Shown: positions 24,504 to 31,373 of the stretch, piece after piece
How positions within the stretch are numbered: position 1 is the first letter of the stretch
Layout: each line of letters opens with the position of its first letter
Assembly (NCBI GenBank): GCA_016199935.1
Contig: JACQFS010000007.1
Coordinates: 1 to 34,297, forward strand
Direction of reading: 5' to 3'
DNA length: 34,297 bases
DNA from: Verrucomicrobiota bacterium
Lineage (GTDB): Bacteria > Verrucomicrobiota > Verrucomicrobiia > Limisphaerales > JACQFS01
Position numbers and translations under genes: made by a program
The notes under the pieces: generated by a model
Seen by the model: the letters and a program-made list of their open reading frames with translations, nothing else
What the model was told of the DNA's origin: nothing
Database searches by the model: none

Positions 24504-25775
24504 ATGAAAATTTTGTTTTGCCCGCTGCTTGTCGGTTCGTTGCTGGTGTCCGGCTTCTTCGCTGCCCCCGCGTGTGCGGCGGCGGAGCCGGAATTGTTGT
24601 CCCTCGCCGCGCTCGTCGAGGACACGCTCGCCAAAAATCCCGAGCTGAAATTCTACGAGGCGGAAATCGCCGCCGCCAAAGGCGAACGGCGCGGCGCGGG
24701 TGCCCTGCCCAATCCAGAACTGACCGTCGGCGGCGGCTACAAGGGCGTCCGCAGCAGCGCCGGCCAGTTGCTTGGCGAAGGCGCGGCGTGGTCGGTGTCG
24801 CTCGCGCAGCCCATCGAGTGGCCGGGCCGCCTCTCGTTGCGCAAGGCGATTGCGGACAAGCAGGTCGCGCTCGCCGAACTTGGCCTCGCGCAGTTTCGTT
24901 ACACGCTGAGGCAGCGCACGGGCGCGCTTGGCTACGCTGTGCTTGCGGCGCAGCAGAAGGCCGCCGCCGCAAATGAAATCGCCACGCGCTTCAACACGCT
25001 CCGCGACGTGCTCGTGCAGCGCGACCCCGCGGGCGTCACGCCGCAACTTGAGATCGGCATCCTGGAAGGCACCGCGCTCACGCAACAGCGACGCGCGAGC
25101 GATGCCGCCATTGAGGAACTCAAGGCGCTCGCTGCATTGAATCAACTGCGCGGCGTTCCGGCGCACACTCCGCTCAAGGTGGCCGGCGAACTTCCGCCGT
25201 TCCCCGCCGCGCGTCCGCTCGCGGAACTGCTCGACGCCGCGCGCACGAACAACTTTGACCTCCGCGCCCGCGCCGCCGAGTTGGAGAAGCAGGGCTTCAA
25301 GGTGGACCTCGCCCGCAACGAGCGGAAGCCCGCCATCACCGTCGCACCCTACTTCAGCCGCGAACACGCCGGCGACCGCGATACGCAGGCGGGCTTGAGC
25401 CTCACCATCCCGCTCGGATTCAACTCCGCCGCGAAGGGCCGCGCGGAGGCCGAGCGCGCGCGGCTCACCCAGGCCGAGGCGTCGCTGGGCACGGCGCAGC
25501 GCGAAGTGGAGCGCAAGGTCGTCGAGGCCGCGCTGCAATACGAGGTCAAGCGCGCCGAACTCGCGCGCTGGGACGGCGACCCCGCCGTGAAGTTCCGCGC
25601 CAACGCCGAACTGGCCGACCGCCATTACCGCCTCGGCGCGGTCCCCATCGCCACCTACCTCGAAGCGCAGAAGACATTTCTCGAAGTGCTCGAAACCCTC
25701 ACCGACACGCGCCGCGAGGCGTGGGAGGCGTGGCTGGAATTGGCAACGCTCACCGGCCTGAACTCCAAGGATTGA
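24504..25775 (+). CDS. CzcC/TolC-family outer-membrane factor of heavy-metal RND system
   Basis: Outer-membrane channel of 423 aa. The signal peptide is MKILFCPLLVGSLLVSGFF to PACAAAE. Two OEP repeats follow: LSLAALVEDTLAKNPELKFYEAEIAAAKG with GAGALPNPELTVGGGY, and LDAARTNNFDLRARAAELEKQ with KPAITVAPYFSREHAG and GLSLTIPLGF. The NPEL motif and the Cys at the end of the signal region resemble CzcC/CusC. It is placed directly before the CzcA-type pump (3 bp between stop and start), so the pair is co-translated. The start is the ATG 24504; ATG 24498 and GTG 24480 are in-frame alternatives. A small hairpin GGCGG-CCGCC lies just upstream. Confidence 0.9.
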   Translation: MKILFCPLLVGSLLVSGFFAAPACAAAEPELLSLAALVEDTLAKNPELKFYEAEIAAAKGERRGAGALPNPELTVGGGYKGVRSSAGQLLGEGAAWSVSLAQPIEWPGRLSLRKAIADKQVALAELGLAQFRYTLRQRTGALGYAVLAAQQKAAAANEIATRFNTLRDVLVQRDPAGVTPQLEIGILEGTALTQQRRASDAAIEELKALAALNQLRGVPAHTPLKVAGELPPFPAARPLAELLDAARTNNFDLRARAAELEKQGFKVDLARNERKPAITVAPYFSREHAGDRDTQAGLSLTIPLGFNSAAKGRAEAERARLTQAEASLGTAQREVERKVVEAALQYEVKRAELARWDGDPAVKFRANAELADRHYRLGAVPIATYLEAQKTFLEVLETLTDTRREAWEAWLELATLTGLNSKD

Positions 25776-25778
25776 GCC

Positions 25779-26408
25779 ATGATTTCCGCCATCCTCGAAT
25801 TCTCGCTGCGCCAGCGCGCCATTGTTTTGCTCGGCGCGGTTGCCTTGCTCGGCGTTGGTCTCTGGTCGGCCGTTCACCTTCCCATTGACGCGGTGCCGGA
25901 CATCACCGGCGTGCAGGTGCAGATCAACACCGAGGTCACCGCGCTGGCGGCGGAGGAATCGGAAAAGCTGATCACGCAAGTCATCGAGCGCGAGATGGCC
26001 GGACTGCCCGGCATGGAAGAAATGCGCTCGCTCACGAAGTTCGGCCTGTCGCAGGTGACGCTCAATTTCACGGAAGACACCGACATTTTTCGCGCGCGCC
26101 AGCTAGTCGCCGAGCGTTTGCAAGGCGTGCTGGAACAACTTCCGACCGGCGCGTTGCCGAAGCTCGCGCCGATCAGCACGGGCCTCGGCGAAATCTTCTA
26201 CTACAACGTCCAATACAAGCCCGACGCGCGGCACAAGCCGGCGAGCGAGCTGGATCAGCTCATCGAGTTGAGCGAGATCCAGGAATACACCATCAAGCCG
26301 CTGCTCCGCACGGTGCCAGGAATCGCGGAGGTCAACAGCACTGGTGGCTACGAGAAGCAATACGTCGAAGCCGGAGGCGCTCATGGCGGTGAACATGACG
26401 TTCAGTGA
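25779..26408 (+). CDS. czcA: CzcA-type heavy-metal RND pump, N-terminal part (frameshifted gene)
   Basis: The first 195 or so residues are a normal CzcA/CusA N-terminus: membrane helix IVLLGAVALLGVGLWSAVHL, then PIDAVPDITGVQVQINTEVTAL, GLSQVTLNFTEDTDIFRARQ and VPGIAEVNSTGGYEKQY. After GGYEKQYVEA the frame turns into unrelated sequence and stops at 26408. The homologous continuation is in another frame from about 26367. A 2-nt loss (or 1-nt gain) near 26363-26370 explains it. The gene starts 3 bp after the outer-membrane factor. Expressed alone, this fragment could not form a pump. Confidence 0.88.
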   Translation: MISAILEFSLRQRAIVLLGAVALLGVGLWSAVHLPIDAVPDITGVQVQINTEVTALAAEESEKLITQVIEREMAGLPGMEEMRSLTKFGLSQVTLNFTEDTDIFRARQLVAERLQGVLEQLPTGALPKLAPISTGLGEIFYYNVQYKPDARHKPASELDQLIELSEIQEYTIKPLLRTVPGIAEVNSTGGYEKQYVEAGGAHGGEHDVQ

Positions 26409-28914
26409 GCTGGCGGAACTCGTCGCGCAGAACGTCGAGAACGCCGGCGGCGGCATCATCAGCCGCGGCGGCCAGCAGCTCACCATTCGCGCCGTCAGCC
26501 GGGTCAACAACACGGAGGAAATTGGGAACCTGCCCTTGAAGTTTGGTTCGGGCGTGAAGCCGCTGCTCGTCAAGGACGTCGCGGAAGTGAAGCTCGGCAC
26601 GAAGTTCCGCACGGGCGCGGCCACGTTGAGCGGCAAGGAAACGGTCATCGGCACCACCATGATGCTCGCGGGACAGAACAGCCGCGAAGTCGGGCAGCGC
26701 GTCAAGGCGCGCATCAAGGAAATCCAGTCGAAACTCCCCGACGGCGTGGAACTCGTCATCCAATACGACCGCTCACTGCTGATTGATCGCACGATTCAAA
26801 CGGTGGGGAAAAATTTGTTTGAAGGCGCGATTCTGGTCGTGGTGATTTTGCTGTTGCTCCTCGGCAACTGGCGCGCGGCGCTGATTGTCGCGCTGGCCAT
26901 TCCGCTTTCATTTCTATTCGCGCTCGTGGGCATGCAGCGTTTCGGCATCTCCGGGAACTTGATGAGTCTGGGGGCGATTGATTTCGGCCTCATCATTGAT
27001 GGCGCGGTCGTCATCGTGGAAAATATCGTGCGGCAGATGGCCCAGCGTCAGCATCACCTTGGACGGGCGTTGACCGACGAGGAACGCGCGCAGGTCGTTC
27101 TCTCCGCGAGCAAACAGGTTGGTTCGCCGATGTTCTTCGGCGTGCTCATCATTACGGTGGTTTACATTCCCATCCTCGCGCTCACGGGCATCGAGGGGAA
27201 AATGTTTCACCCGATGGCGCTGGCCGTGATGCTCGCGCTGGCTGGCGCGCTGCTGTTGACCATCACCCTGATGCCGGTGCTCTGTTCGTTTCTGCTGCGC
27301 GGAAAAATCTCCGAGGAAGACAACTTCCTGATGCGCCTGGCCAAGAAACTTTACGCGCCGGCCCTCAACGTCTCGCTGCAGCATCGCTGGCCGGTCGTCC
27401 TTGGTGCCGTCGCGCTTTTGGCCGTGACGGTCTGGCCCGCCAGGCGGTTGGGCGCGGAGTTCATTCCGAAACTCGACGAAGGTTCCATCACCGCCATGCT
27501 CTACAAGCCCGTCGGCATGAGCATGGAGGAATCGCTCCGCACCGACATCGAGGTGGAGAACAAGCTGCTCAAGGAGTTCCCGGAATTGACGCGCATCTTC
27601 TCGCGCATCGGCACGAGTGAAATCGCCTCTGACCCCATGCCGCCGAACGAGAGCGACGTTTACATTTTCTACAAGCCGCTCGCCGACTGGCCGAAGACGC
27701 CGGGGCGTCCGACGAGCAAGGCCGCGTTGCGCGAGCAACTGGAGGCGTCGCTCAAGCAGGTCAACACCAACTACAGCATCCTCTTCGCGCAGCCCATCGA
27801 GATGCGCTTCAACGAAATGCTCGAAGGCACTAAAGCTGAGTTGTCGGTGAAGATTTTCGGCGACGACTACGACGTGCTCGAAAAACTCGCCGAACAAATC
27901 AAAGGCATCATCCAAAAAATGCCGGACACCGCGCAGGTGGAATACGAGACCGAAGGCCGCACGCCGCAATTGCAAATCAATGCGAAGCGCGACGTGCTCC
28001 AGAAATACGCGCTGCAAGCGGGCGAAGTGAACAAGGCCATCAACGCCGCGCTCGCCGGCCAGGCCGCGGGGAAAATCATCGAAGGCAACAAGCGGCGGTC
28101 CATCGTGGTTCGCATGCCCGAAGAGCTTCGCGCCGATGACGAACAGATTAAAAAACTGCCCGTGAGAGTGGGCGAGACCGGTCTCCTTCCGCTCGGACAA
28201 GTCGTCGAATTTCAAACGCTGAAAACCGTCGAGCCGATTCTGCGCGACGCCGGCCAGCGTCGGGCAGCCTTGATGGTGAATTTGAAAACGCGTGACATGG
28301 AAGGCTACGTCGGCCGGGCCGAGGCGCTAATCAACCAACAAGTGAAGCGGCCGGAAAATTACATCGTGGAATTCGGCGGCCAGTTCGAGCACTTGCAGGA
28401 GGCGCGCGCCCGGCTGTTTGTCGTCGTGCCGGCGACCCTGCTGCTGATTTTCGTTTTGGTTTTCATCTCGTTCGGCAGCGTGCGGCAGACGCTGATCATT
28501 TACACCGGCGTTCCACTGGCGGCGACCGGCGGCGTGTTTGGACTCTGGCTTTGCGGAATGCCCTTCAGCATTTCGGCGGCGGTCGGCTTCATCGCGTTGA
28601 GTGGCGTCGCCGTGCTCGATGGTCTCGTGATGCTCAGCTACTTCAATCAATTGCGCGAAGAGGGCAAGAGCGTCCGCGATGCGGTGGTCGAAGGTTCATT
28701 GACGAGATTGCGTCCCGTCCTGATGACCGCGCTCGTGGCGAGTTTTGGTTTCGTCCCGATGGCGCTCGCGACCGGCGCGGGCGCGGAAGTGCAAAAGCCG
28801 CTTGCCATCGTGGTGATCGGCGGCTTGATCAGTTCGATGTTTCTAAAACTGGTTTTGCTGCCGGTGCTTTACGAGTGGTTTGAAAAGAAACCCGCGCTGG
28901 CGCGCCCGACATGA
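26344..28914 (+). CDS. czcA: CzcA-type heavy-metal RND pump, C-terminal part (frameshifted gene)
   Basis: Continuation of the pump in a different frame; homology begins around KPEALMAVNMTFSELAELV. It keeps the HME-RND proton-relay signature GAIDFGLIIDGAVVIVEN (two Asp and one Glu), the segment GTSEIASDPMPPNESDVYIF, and the C-terminal block GFIALSGVAVLDGLVMLSYF and RLRPVLMTALVASFGFVPMALATG. These resemble Czc/Cnr-type (Zn/Co/Cd/Ni) rather than CusA-type pumps (family knowledge, moderate). Joined with the first part it would be about 1045 aa, normal. A Lys appears in the last membrane helix (SSMFLKLVLLP) where relatives usually have an uncharged residue. No adaptor (CzcB) gene is next to it. 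It is either a decaying gene, a frameshift-expressed one, or carries a sequencing error. Confidence 0.87.
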   Translation: MATRSNTSKPEALMAVNMTFSELAELVAQNVENAGGGIISRGGQQLTIRAVSRVNNTEEIGNLPLKFGSGVKPLLVKDVAEVKLGTKFRTGAATLSGKETVIGTTMMLAGQNSREVGQRVKARIKEIQSKLPDGVELVIQYDRSLLIDRTIQTVGKNLFEGAILVVVILLLLLGNWRAALIVALAIPLSFLFALVGMQRFGISGNLMSLGAIDFGLIIDGAVVIVENIVRQMAQRQHHLGRALTDEERAQVVLSASKQVGSPMFFGVLIITVVYIPILALTGIEGKMFHPMALAVMLALAGALLLTITLMPVLCSFLLRGKISEEDNFLMRLAKKLYAPALNVSLQHRWPVVLGAVALLAVTVWPARRLGAEFIPKLDEGSITAMLYKPVGMSMEESLRTDIEVENKLLKEFPELTRIFSRIGTSEIASDPMPPNESDVYIFYKPLADWPKTPGRPTSKAALREQLEASLKQVNTNYSILFAQPIEMRFNEMLEGTKAELSVKIFGDDYDVLEKLAEQIKGIIQKMPDTAQVEYETEGRTPQLQINAKRDVLQKYALQAGEVNKAINAALAGQAAGKIIEGNKRRSIVVRMPEELRADDEQIKKLPVRVGETGLLPLGQVVEFQTLKTVEPILRDAGQRRAALMVNLKTRDMEGYVGRAEALINQQVKRPENYIVEFGGQFEHLQEARARLFVVVPATLLLIFVLVFISFGSVRQTLIIYTGVPLAATGGVFGLWLCGMPFSISAAVGFIALSGVAVLDGLVMLSYFNQLREEGKSVRDAVVEGSLTRLRPVLMTALVASFGFVPMALATGAGAEVQKPLAIVVIGGLISSMFLKLVLLPVLYEWFEKKPALARPT

Positions 28915-28920
28915 CCCGCC

Positions 28921-29187
28921 ATGCCCGCGACATCGGCCAAGCAAGCACACGAATATGCGGAGCGCATCCGGGCGCGGTTGCCGCGCGCGTTTCAGGCGGC
29001 GCTGGAGGCGGTGCCCGTGACCAAATATGGGCTGGAGCAAAAGTGCGGCGTCTCGCGCGAGATGATGAAGTGCGTCGAGAGCGGCGAGTCGGTCCCCACG
29101 TTTCATGTGGGTGCGCGGCTGGCGCATGGGCTGGGCATGAAGCTGTGGCAGTTCGTTCGGAACTTGGAGGATGACGCGGAGTCGTGA
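28921..29187 (+). CDS. Small XRE-type helix-turn-helix regulator
   Basis: An 88-aa protein whose residues about 20-80 form a Cro/C1-type HTH: FQAALEAVPVTKYGLEQKCG, VSREMMKCVESGESVPTF (recognition region) and ARLAHGLGMKLWQFVRNLE. It has no sensor domain. It starts 6 bp after the end of the czcA-type gene, so it is probably in the same transcript, and would be a candidate regulator of that operon or of the repeat-ORF genes that follow. The start is the ATG 28921. It is similar in size to stand-alone XRE proteins found in many genomes; the target is unknown. Confidence 0.8.
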   Translation: MPATSAKQAHEYAERIRARLPRAFQAALEAVPVTKYGLEQKCGVSREMMKCVESGESVPTFHVGARLAHGLGMKLWQFVRNLEDDAES

Positions 29188-29272
29188 CGGTCCCGGACTC
29201 GTCAAAGATGTTCGACTAACGGGCCGGACGGGTTCCGTGCTGGAATCGCGGGCGTATCAACCACCGCCCGCG

Positions 29273-29728
29273 ATGACCGCAACAACCGCCAAAACCACCC
29301 GCTTCCCGATGCCGGGGATGCGCTTTTGCCCGGCGGGGGCCGCGTTCTGCGTCAAAACGGCGGCTTTCCACTTCAAAACGGTTCCCCCCTTGGTCGCGGG
29401 GGCCGCCCCGGACGTTCCGGGGGCAGCGTTGCGCCTTCCGGGGGCTCCGATGGACGGCGCGGGTGCGGAGTTCCGGCTCGCGGGGTCGGGCCTTTTGGTC
29501 GCGGGGGCGGCGCTGCGACCGGCGGGGGCGGAGTTCCGGGGCGCGGGGGCACCGCTGGCGCGTCCGGGGTCAGCCCCCATTTTCTCCGGCGAAGCCCCCG
29601 TGAGGCGGAACGCGGCCACCGTTTCGTCCGGCGGCACGCCTCTGACAACCAGCGGCGCCCCCGCGACGGGGAGCGATGCGCCAAAAACCACGGGCGATTC
29701 CGCCCGCGCAACCGCCGCCCCGCCATGA
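29273..29728 (+). CDS. ORF of heptapeptide (21-nt) repeats, possible protein
   Basis: Not recognised. From the ATG 29273 (or ATG 29171, overlapping the XRE gene) the product is 151 aa and almost wholly made of a 7-residue period: PGAALRL, PGAPMDG, AGAEFRL, AGSGLLV, AGAALRP, AGAEFRG, AGAPLAR. No signal peptide or membrane helix is obvious. Its stop overlaps the next start as ATGA (29725-29728), which suggests translational coupling and favours this strand. Caution: the opposite strand (29691-29257) is also open and 7-residue periodic, because the DNA repeat is 21 bp, so coding is not proven. A hairpin CGCGGGCG/CGCCCGCG (29247-29272) ends at the base before the ATG. Confidence 0.4.
   Translation: MTATTAKTTRFPMPGMRFCPAGAAFCVKTAAFHFKTVPPLVAGAAPDVPGAALRLPGAPMDGAGAEFRLAGSGLLVAGAALRPAGAEFRGAGAPLARPGSAPIFSGEAPVRRNAATVSSGGTPLTTSGAPATGSDAPKTTGDSARATAAPP
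29392..29580. repeat. Nine-unit 21-bp degenerate tandem repeat
   Basis: Units begin at 29392, 29413, 29434, 29455, 29476, 29497, 29518, 29539 and 29560. They share a core of nnTCGCGGGGGC or nnTCCGGGGGC followed by GCGTTGCG, GAGTTCCG or variants. Periodicity weakens but continues at the protein level on both sides (29310-29728). The unit length is a multiple of both 3 and 7. Confidence 0.75.
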
Positions 29729-30528
29729 ACTGGGACACCGGCACCTGGGACAGCGGCTTCTGGGATTCACCGCCGCCGCTCTCCGATTATTTTCTTCCCC
29801 AACACAAACCACACACACAGAGCAAACCTATGAAACGACAGGACTACTACCCCAGCCGCATCGGCGACCAGGTCAACTGGCTCGACAACTACTCGGACAA
29901 ACTCCCCATCCACGGCACCACGCTCGGCGTCCTCGCCGCCGATGTCACCGCCAGCGTGGCCGATGGCAAGTGGTGCAAATACGTGCTCGGCTCGTGGCTC
30001 ACCGCCGTGCGCGCCTTCTCGCCCTCGACCACCGACGCCGTGGATGACGTGCTCACCGGCGCGGGCGCGTCGGCCATCGTGCTGCCCACCTTCACCGGGC
30101 CGGCGCTGCCCGCGGGCGTGACTGCGCAGTTGCCCGGCGCGCTCGCGCGCATCTTCGCGCTCATCGCCAAGATGAAGCTCTCCGGCAATTACACCGAAGC
30201 CATCGGCACCGACCTCGGCATCGTGGGCCAGCAGGTGACGGAGAAAGCGACCCCGAAGTTCAACGCCACGCTGGAACAGGGCGCGGGCAGCCAGTCCGTG
30301 CGGCTGACCTTTTCCAAATACACGCACATGGGCGTGTATATCGAGGCGCGGCGCGGCACGGCGGCGTTCGACTTCCTCGCCATTGACACGGAGAGTCCCT
30401 ACCTCGACGACCGCCCGCTGCTCATCGCCGGCACGCCCGAAGTGCGCGAATACCGGATGCGCTTCTGGGACAAGGGCACGCCCAACGGCGACTGGACCGA
30501 CGTGGTGAAGGTGACGGTTTACCCGTAA
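29725..30528 (+). CDS. Hypothetical protein with WD-rich N-terminus and Ig/fn3-like C-terminus
   Basis: No certain family. From the ATG 29725 the product is 267 aa: a Trp/Asp-rich start MNWDTGTWDSGFWDSPPPL, a low-complexity linker, then MKRQDYYPSRIGDQVNWLDNYS (the alternative start, ATG 29830, gives 232 aa). The middle is helical (LGVLAADVTASVADGKWCKY; LARIFALIAKMKLSGNYTEAI). The C-terminal 90 residues look like a fibronectin-type beta domain (RLTFSKYTHMGVYIEARRG; EVREYRMRFWDKGTPNGDWTDVVKVTV). The ATGA overlap with the repeat ORF supports 29725, while the AT-richer leader before 29830 supports the shorter form. It is followed by the collagen-like gene and probably makes a structural or cell-surface-related product. 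Confidence 0.75.
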   Translation: MNWDTGTWDSGFWDSPPPLSDYFLPQHKPHTQSKPMKRQDYYPSRIGDQVNWLDNYSDKLPIHGTTLGVLAADVTASVADGKWCKYVLGSWLTAVRAFSPSTTDAVDDVLTGAGASAIVLPTFTGPALPAGVTAQLPGALARIFALIAKMKLSGNYTEAIGTDLGIVGQQVTEKATPKFNATLEQGAGSQSVRLTFSKYTHMGVYIEARRGTAAFDFLAIDTESPYLDDRPLLIAGTPEVREYRMRFWDKGTPNGDWTDVVKVTVYP

Positions 30529-30532
30529 GCCC

Positions 30533-30608
30533 GCAAAGCGGCAAGGGGTAAGAGGCAGGCGCGAAGCGCGCCGGACCTCTTGCCACTTGCCGCTTACCTC
30601 TTACCCCC
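30533..30608. repeat. Heptamer array in inverted arrangement before collagen-like gene
   Basis: Left side units are GCAAAGC, GGCAAGG, GGTAAGA, GGCAGGC; right side units are GGACCTC, TTGCCAC, TTGCCGC, TTACCTC, TTACCCC, the reverse complement style of the left. A short GCGAAGCGC joins them. The array fills the gap from just after the previous stop codon to the ATG at 30609, so any ribosome binding site for the next gene must be inside it. Confidence 0.8.
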
Positions 30609-30989
30609 ATGCCCTTCGATCCCTCCCTCCCCGCCGACGGCTCGCCGAATTCCTCGGCGGAAATGCGCGCGCAACTCATCGCGCTCCACGACGAAATCAC
30701 CACCATCCCCCAAGGCCCGCCCGGCAACGACGGTGCGCCCGGTCTGCCCGGTGACAAGGGCGACAAAGGCGACTCTGGTGACAAGGGTGACACCGGCGAC
30801 CAGGGCGTCCCCGGCCTCGCCGGCGAAGTGAGCACCGTGCAGTTGGACAACGCCATCGCCGGCGCGAGCAGCAACACCAACGCGGTGGCGACGCTGGACA
30901 CGAGCGGCTTCAGCGACCCGCCCACCCTTGCCGACCTGCTGGCCGTGGCGAACAAGCTCAACGAGTTCCTCACCACCGCGCGGCGGTGA
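30609..30989 (+). CDS. Collagen-like repeat protein
   Basis: A 126-aa protein. The N-terminal domain (MPFDPSLPADGSPNSSAEMR to LIALHDEITTI) resembles the short leader seen on phage-tail-fibre-associated and surface collagen-like proteins. A triple-helix-forming Gly-X-Y run follows (about 36-73: GPPGNDGAPGLPGDKG, then repeated GDKGD/GDTGD). The C-terminal helical part (STVQLDNAIAGASSNTNAVA; PPTLADLLAVANKLNEFL) probably trimerises it. There is no signal peptide. It follows the WD/fn3-like gene after 80 bp of heptamer repeats and probably belongs to the same cassette. The role is unknown; fibre or matrix component is a reasonable guess. Confidence 0.85.
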   Translation: MPFDPSLPADGSPNSSAEMRAQLIALHDEITTIPQGPPGNDGAPGLPGDKGDKGDSGDKGDTGDQGVPGLAGEVSTVQLDNAIAGASSNTNAVATLDTSGFSDPPTLADLLAVANKLNEFLTTARR

Positions 30990-31012
30990 ACGTCGAGCCG
31001 GCGGCCGGCACG

Positions 31013-31291
31013 TCAGGCGACGTAGCGCTCCAGCACCGTGAGGAAGGTGCGCAACTTGCGGCGGCTTTCCGCCGCGCTGGCCGCGTGCTCGATGCACTCG
31101 TGCAGGTGCGCGTGGATGAGCACATCGCCAAAGGACTTCAACGCGCTCCGCGCGGACACCACCTGCATCAGCACCTCGGGGCAGTCCACGTCGGATTCCA
31201 GCATCGTCTCGATGGCCTGGACCTGGCCGCGGATTTTGCGGAGCCGGGCGACCAGGGCGGTCTTCTCAGCGGGCGGATGGACGTGTTTCAT
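31013..31291 (-). CDS. CsoR/RcnR-family metal-sensing repressor
   Basis: A 92-aa all-helical repressor (DUF156 family) that releases DNA on metal binding. It starts at the ATG 31291 (MKHVHPPAEKTALVARLRKI), which trims 39 unlikely residues of open frame; RKIRGQVQAIETMLE is the family helix. The metal fingerprint is His3, Cys37, His62 and Cys66 (VDCPEV; HAHLHEC). RcnR has His at the last position, CsoR has Cys-His-Cys, and H-C-H-C is what I recall for nickel sensor InrS. Together with the divergent RcnA-type exporter this favours Ni or Co sensing, with Cu as the alternative. A G-tract operator lies between the two genes. Confidence 0.9.
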   Translation of the reverse strand: MKHVHPPAEKTALVARLRKIRGQVQAIETMLESDVDCPEVLMQVVSARSALKSFGDVLIHAHLHECIEHAASAAESRRKLRTFLTVLERYVA

Positions 31292-31337
31292 GGCGGAGTC
31301 ATAGCACGGGGAAGCGCCGCGCGCCAAGCGAATGCCG

Positions 31338-31367
31338 TTGACCCCTGAAGGGGGGTGGGGGTATATG
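31338..31367 (+). promoter_or_regulatory. Promoter with G-tract operator for the RcnA-type exporter
   Basis: TTGACC (31338-31343), an 18-bp spacer and TATATG (31362-31367) form a promoter. The spacer holds CCCTGAAGGGGGGTGGGGG, i.e. ACCCC/GGGGT arms and a long G-tract, matching the G-tract operator style of CsoR/RcnR repressors. The predicted transcription start coincides with the ATG at 31374, so the mRNA may be leaderless. Repression by the divergent regulator is inferred. Confidence 0.65.
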
Positions 31368-31373
31368 CCTCCG

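Noticed and set aside
24468-25979. 503-codon minus-strand open frame opposite the outer-membrane factor
   Set aside because: No recognisable domain and composition of an antisense shadow; the plus strand has a signal peptide and OEP repeats.
26344-26408. Programmed +1 frameshift in the czcA-type gene
   Set aside because: No slippery codon, stop codon at the switch point, or stimulatory structure could be identified; a simple indel is the more economical explanation.
26914-28215. 433-codon minus-strand open frame opposite the czcA-type gene
   Set aside because: Antisense to a conserved HME-RND domain; Arg/His/Glu-rich without motifs.
29257-29691. Minus-strand heptad-repeat frame
   Set aside because: The 21-bp repeat makes both strands periodic and open. 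The plus strand is preferred because its stop overlaps the next start as ATGA, but this is not certain.
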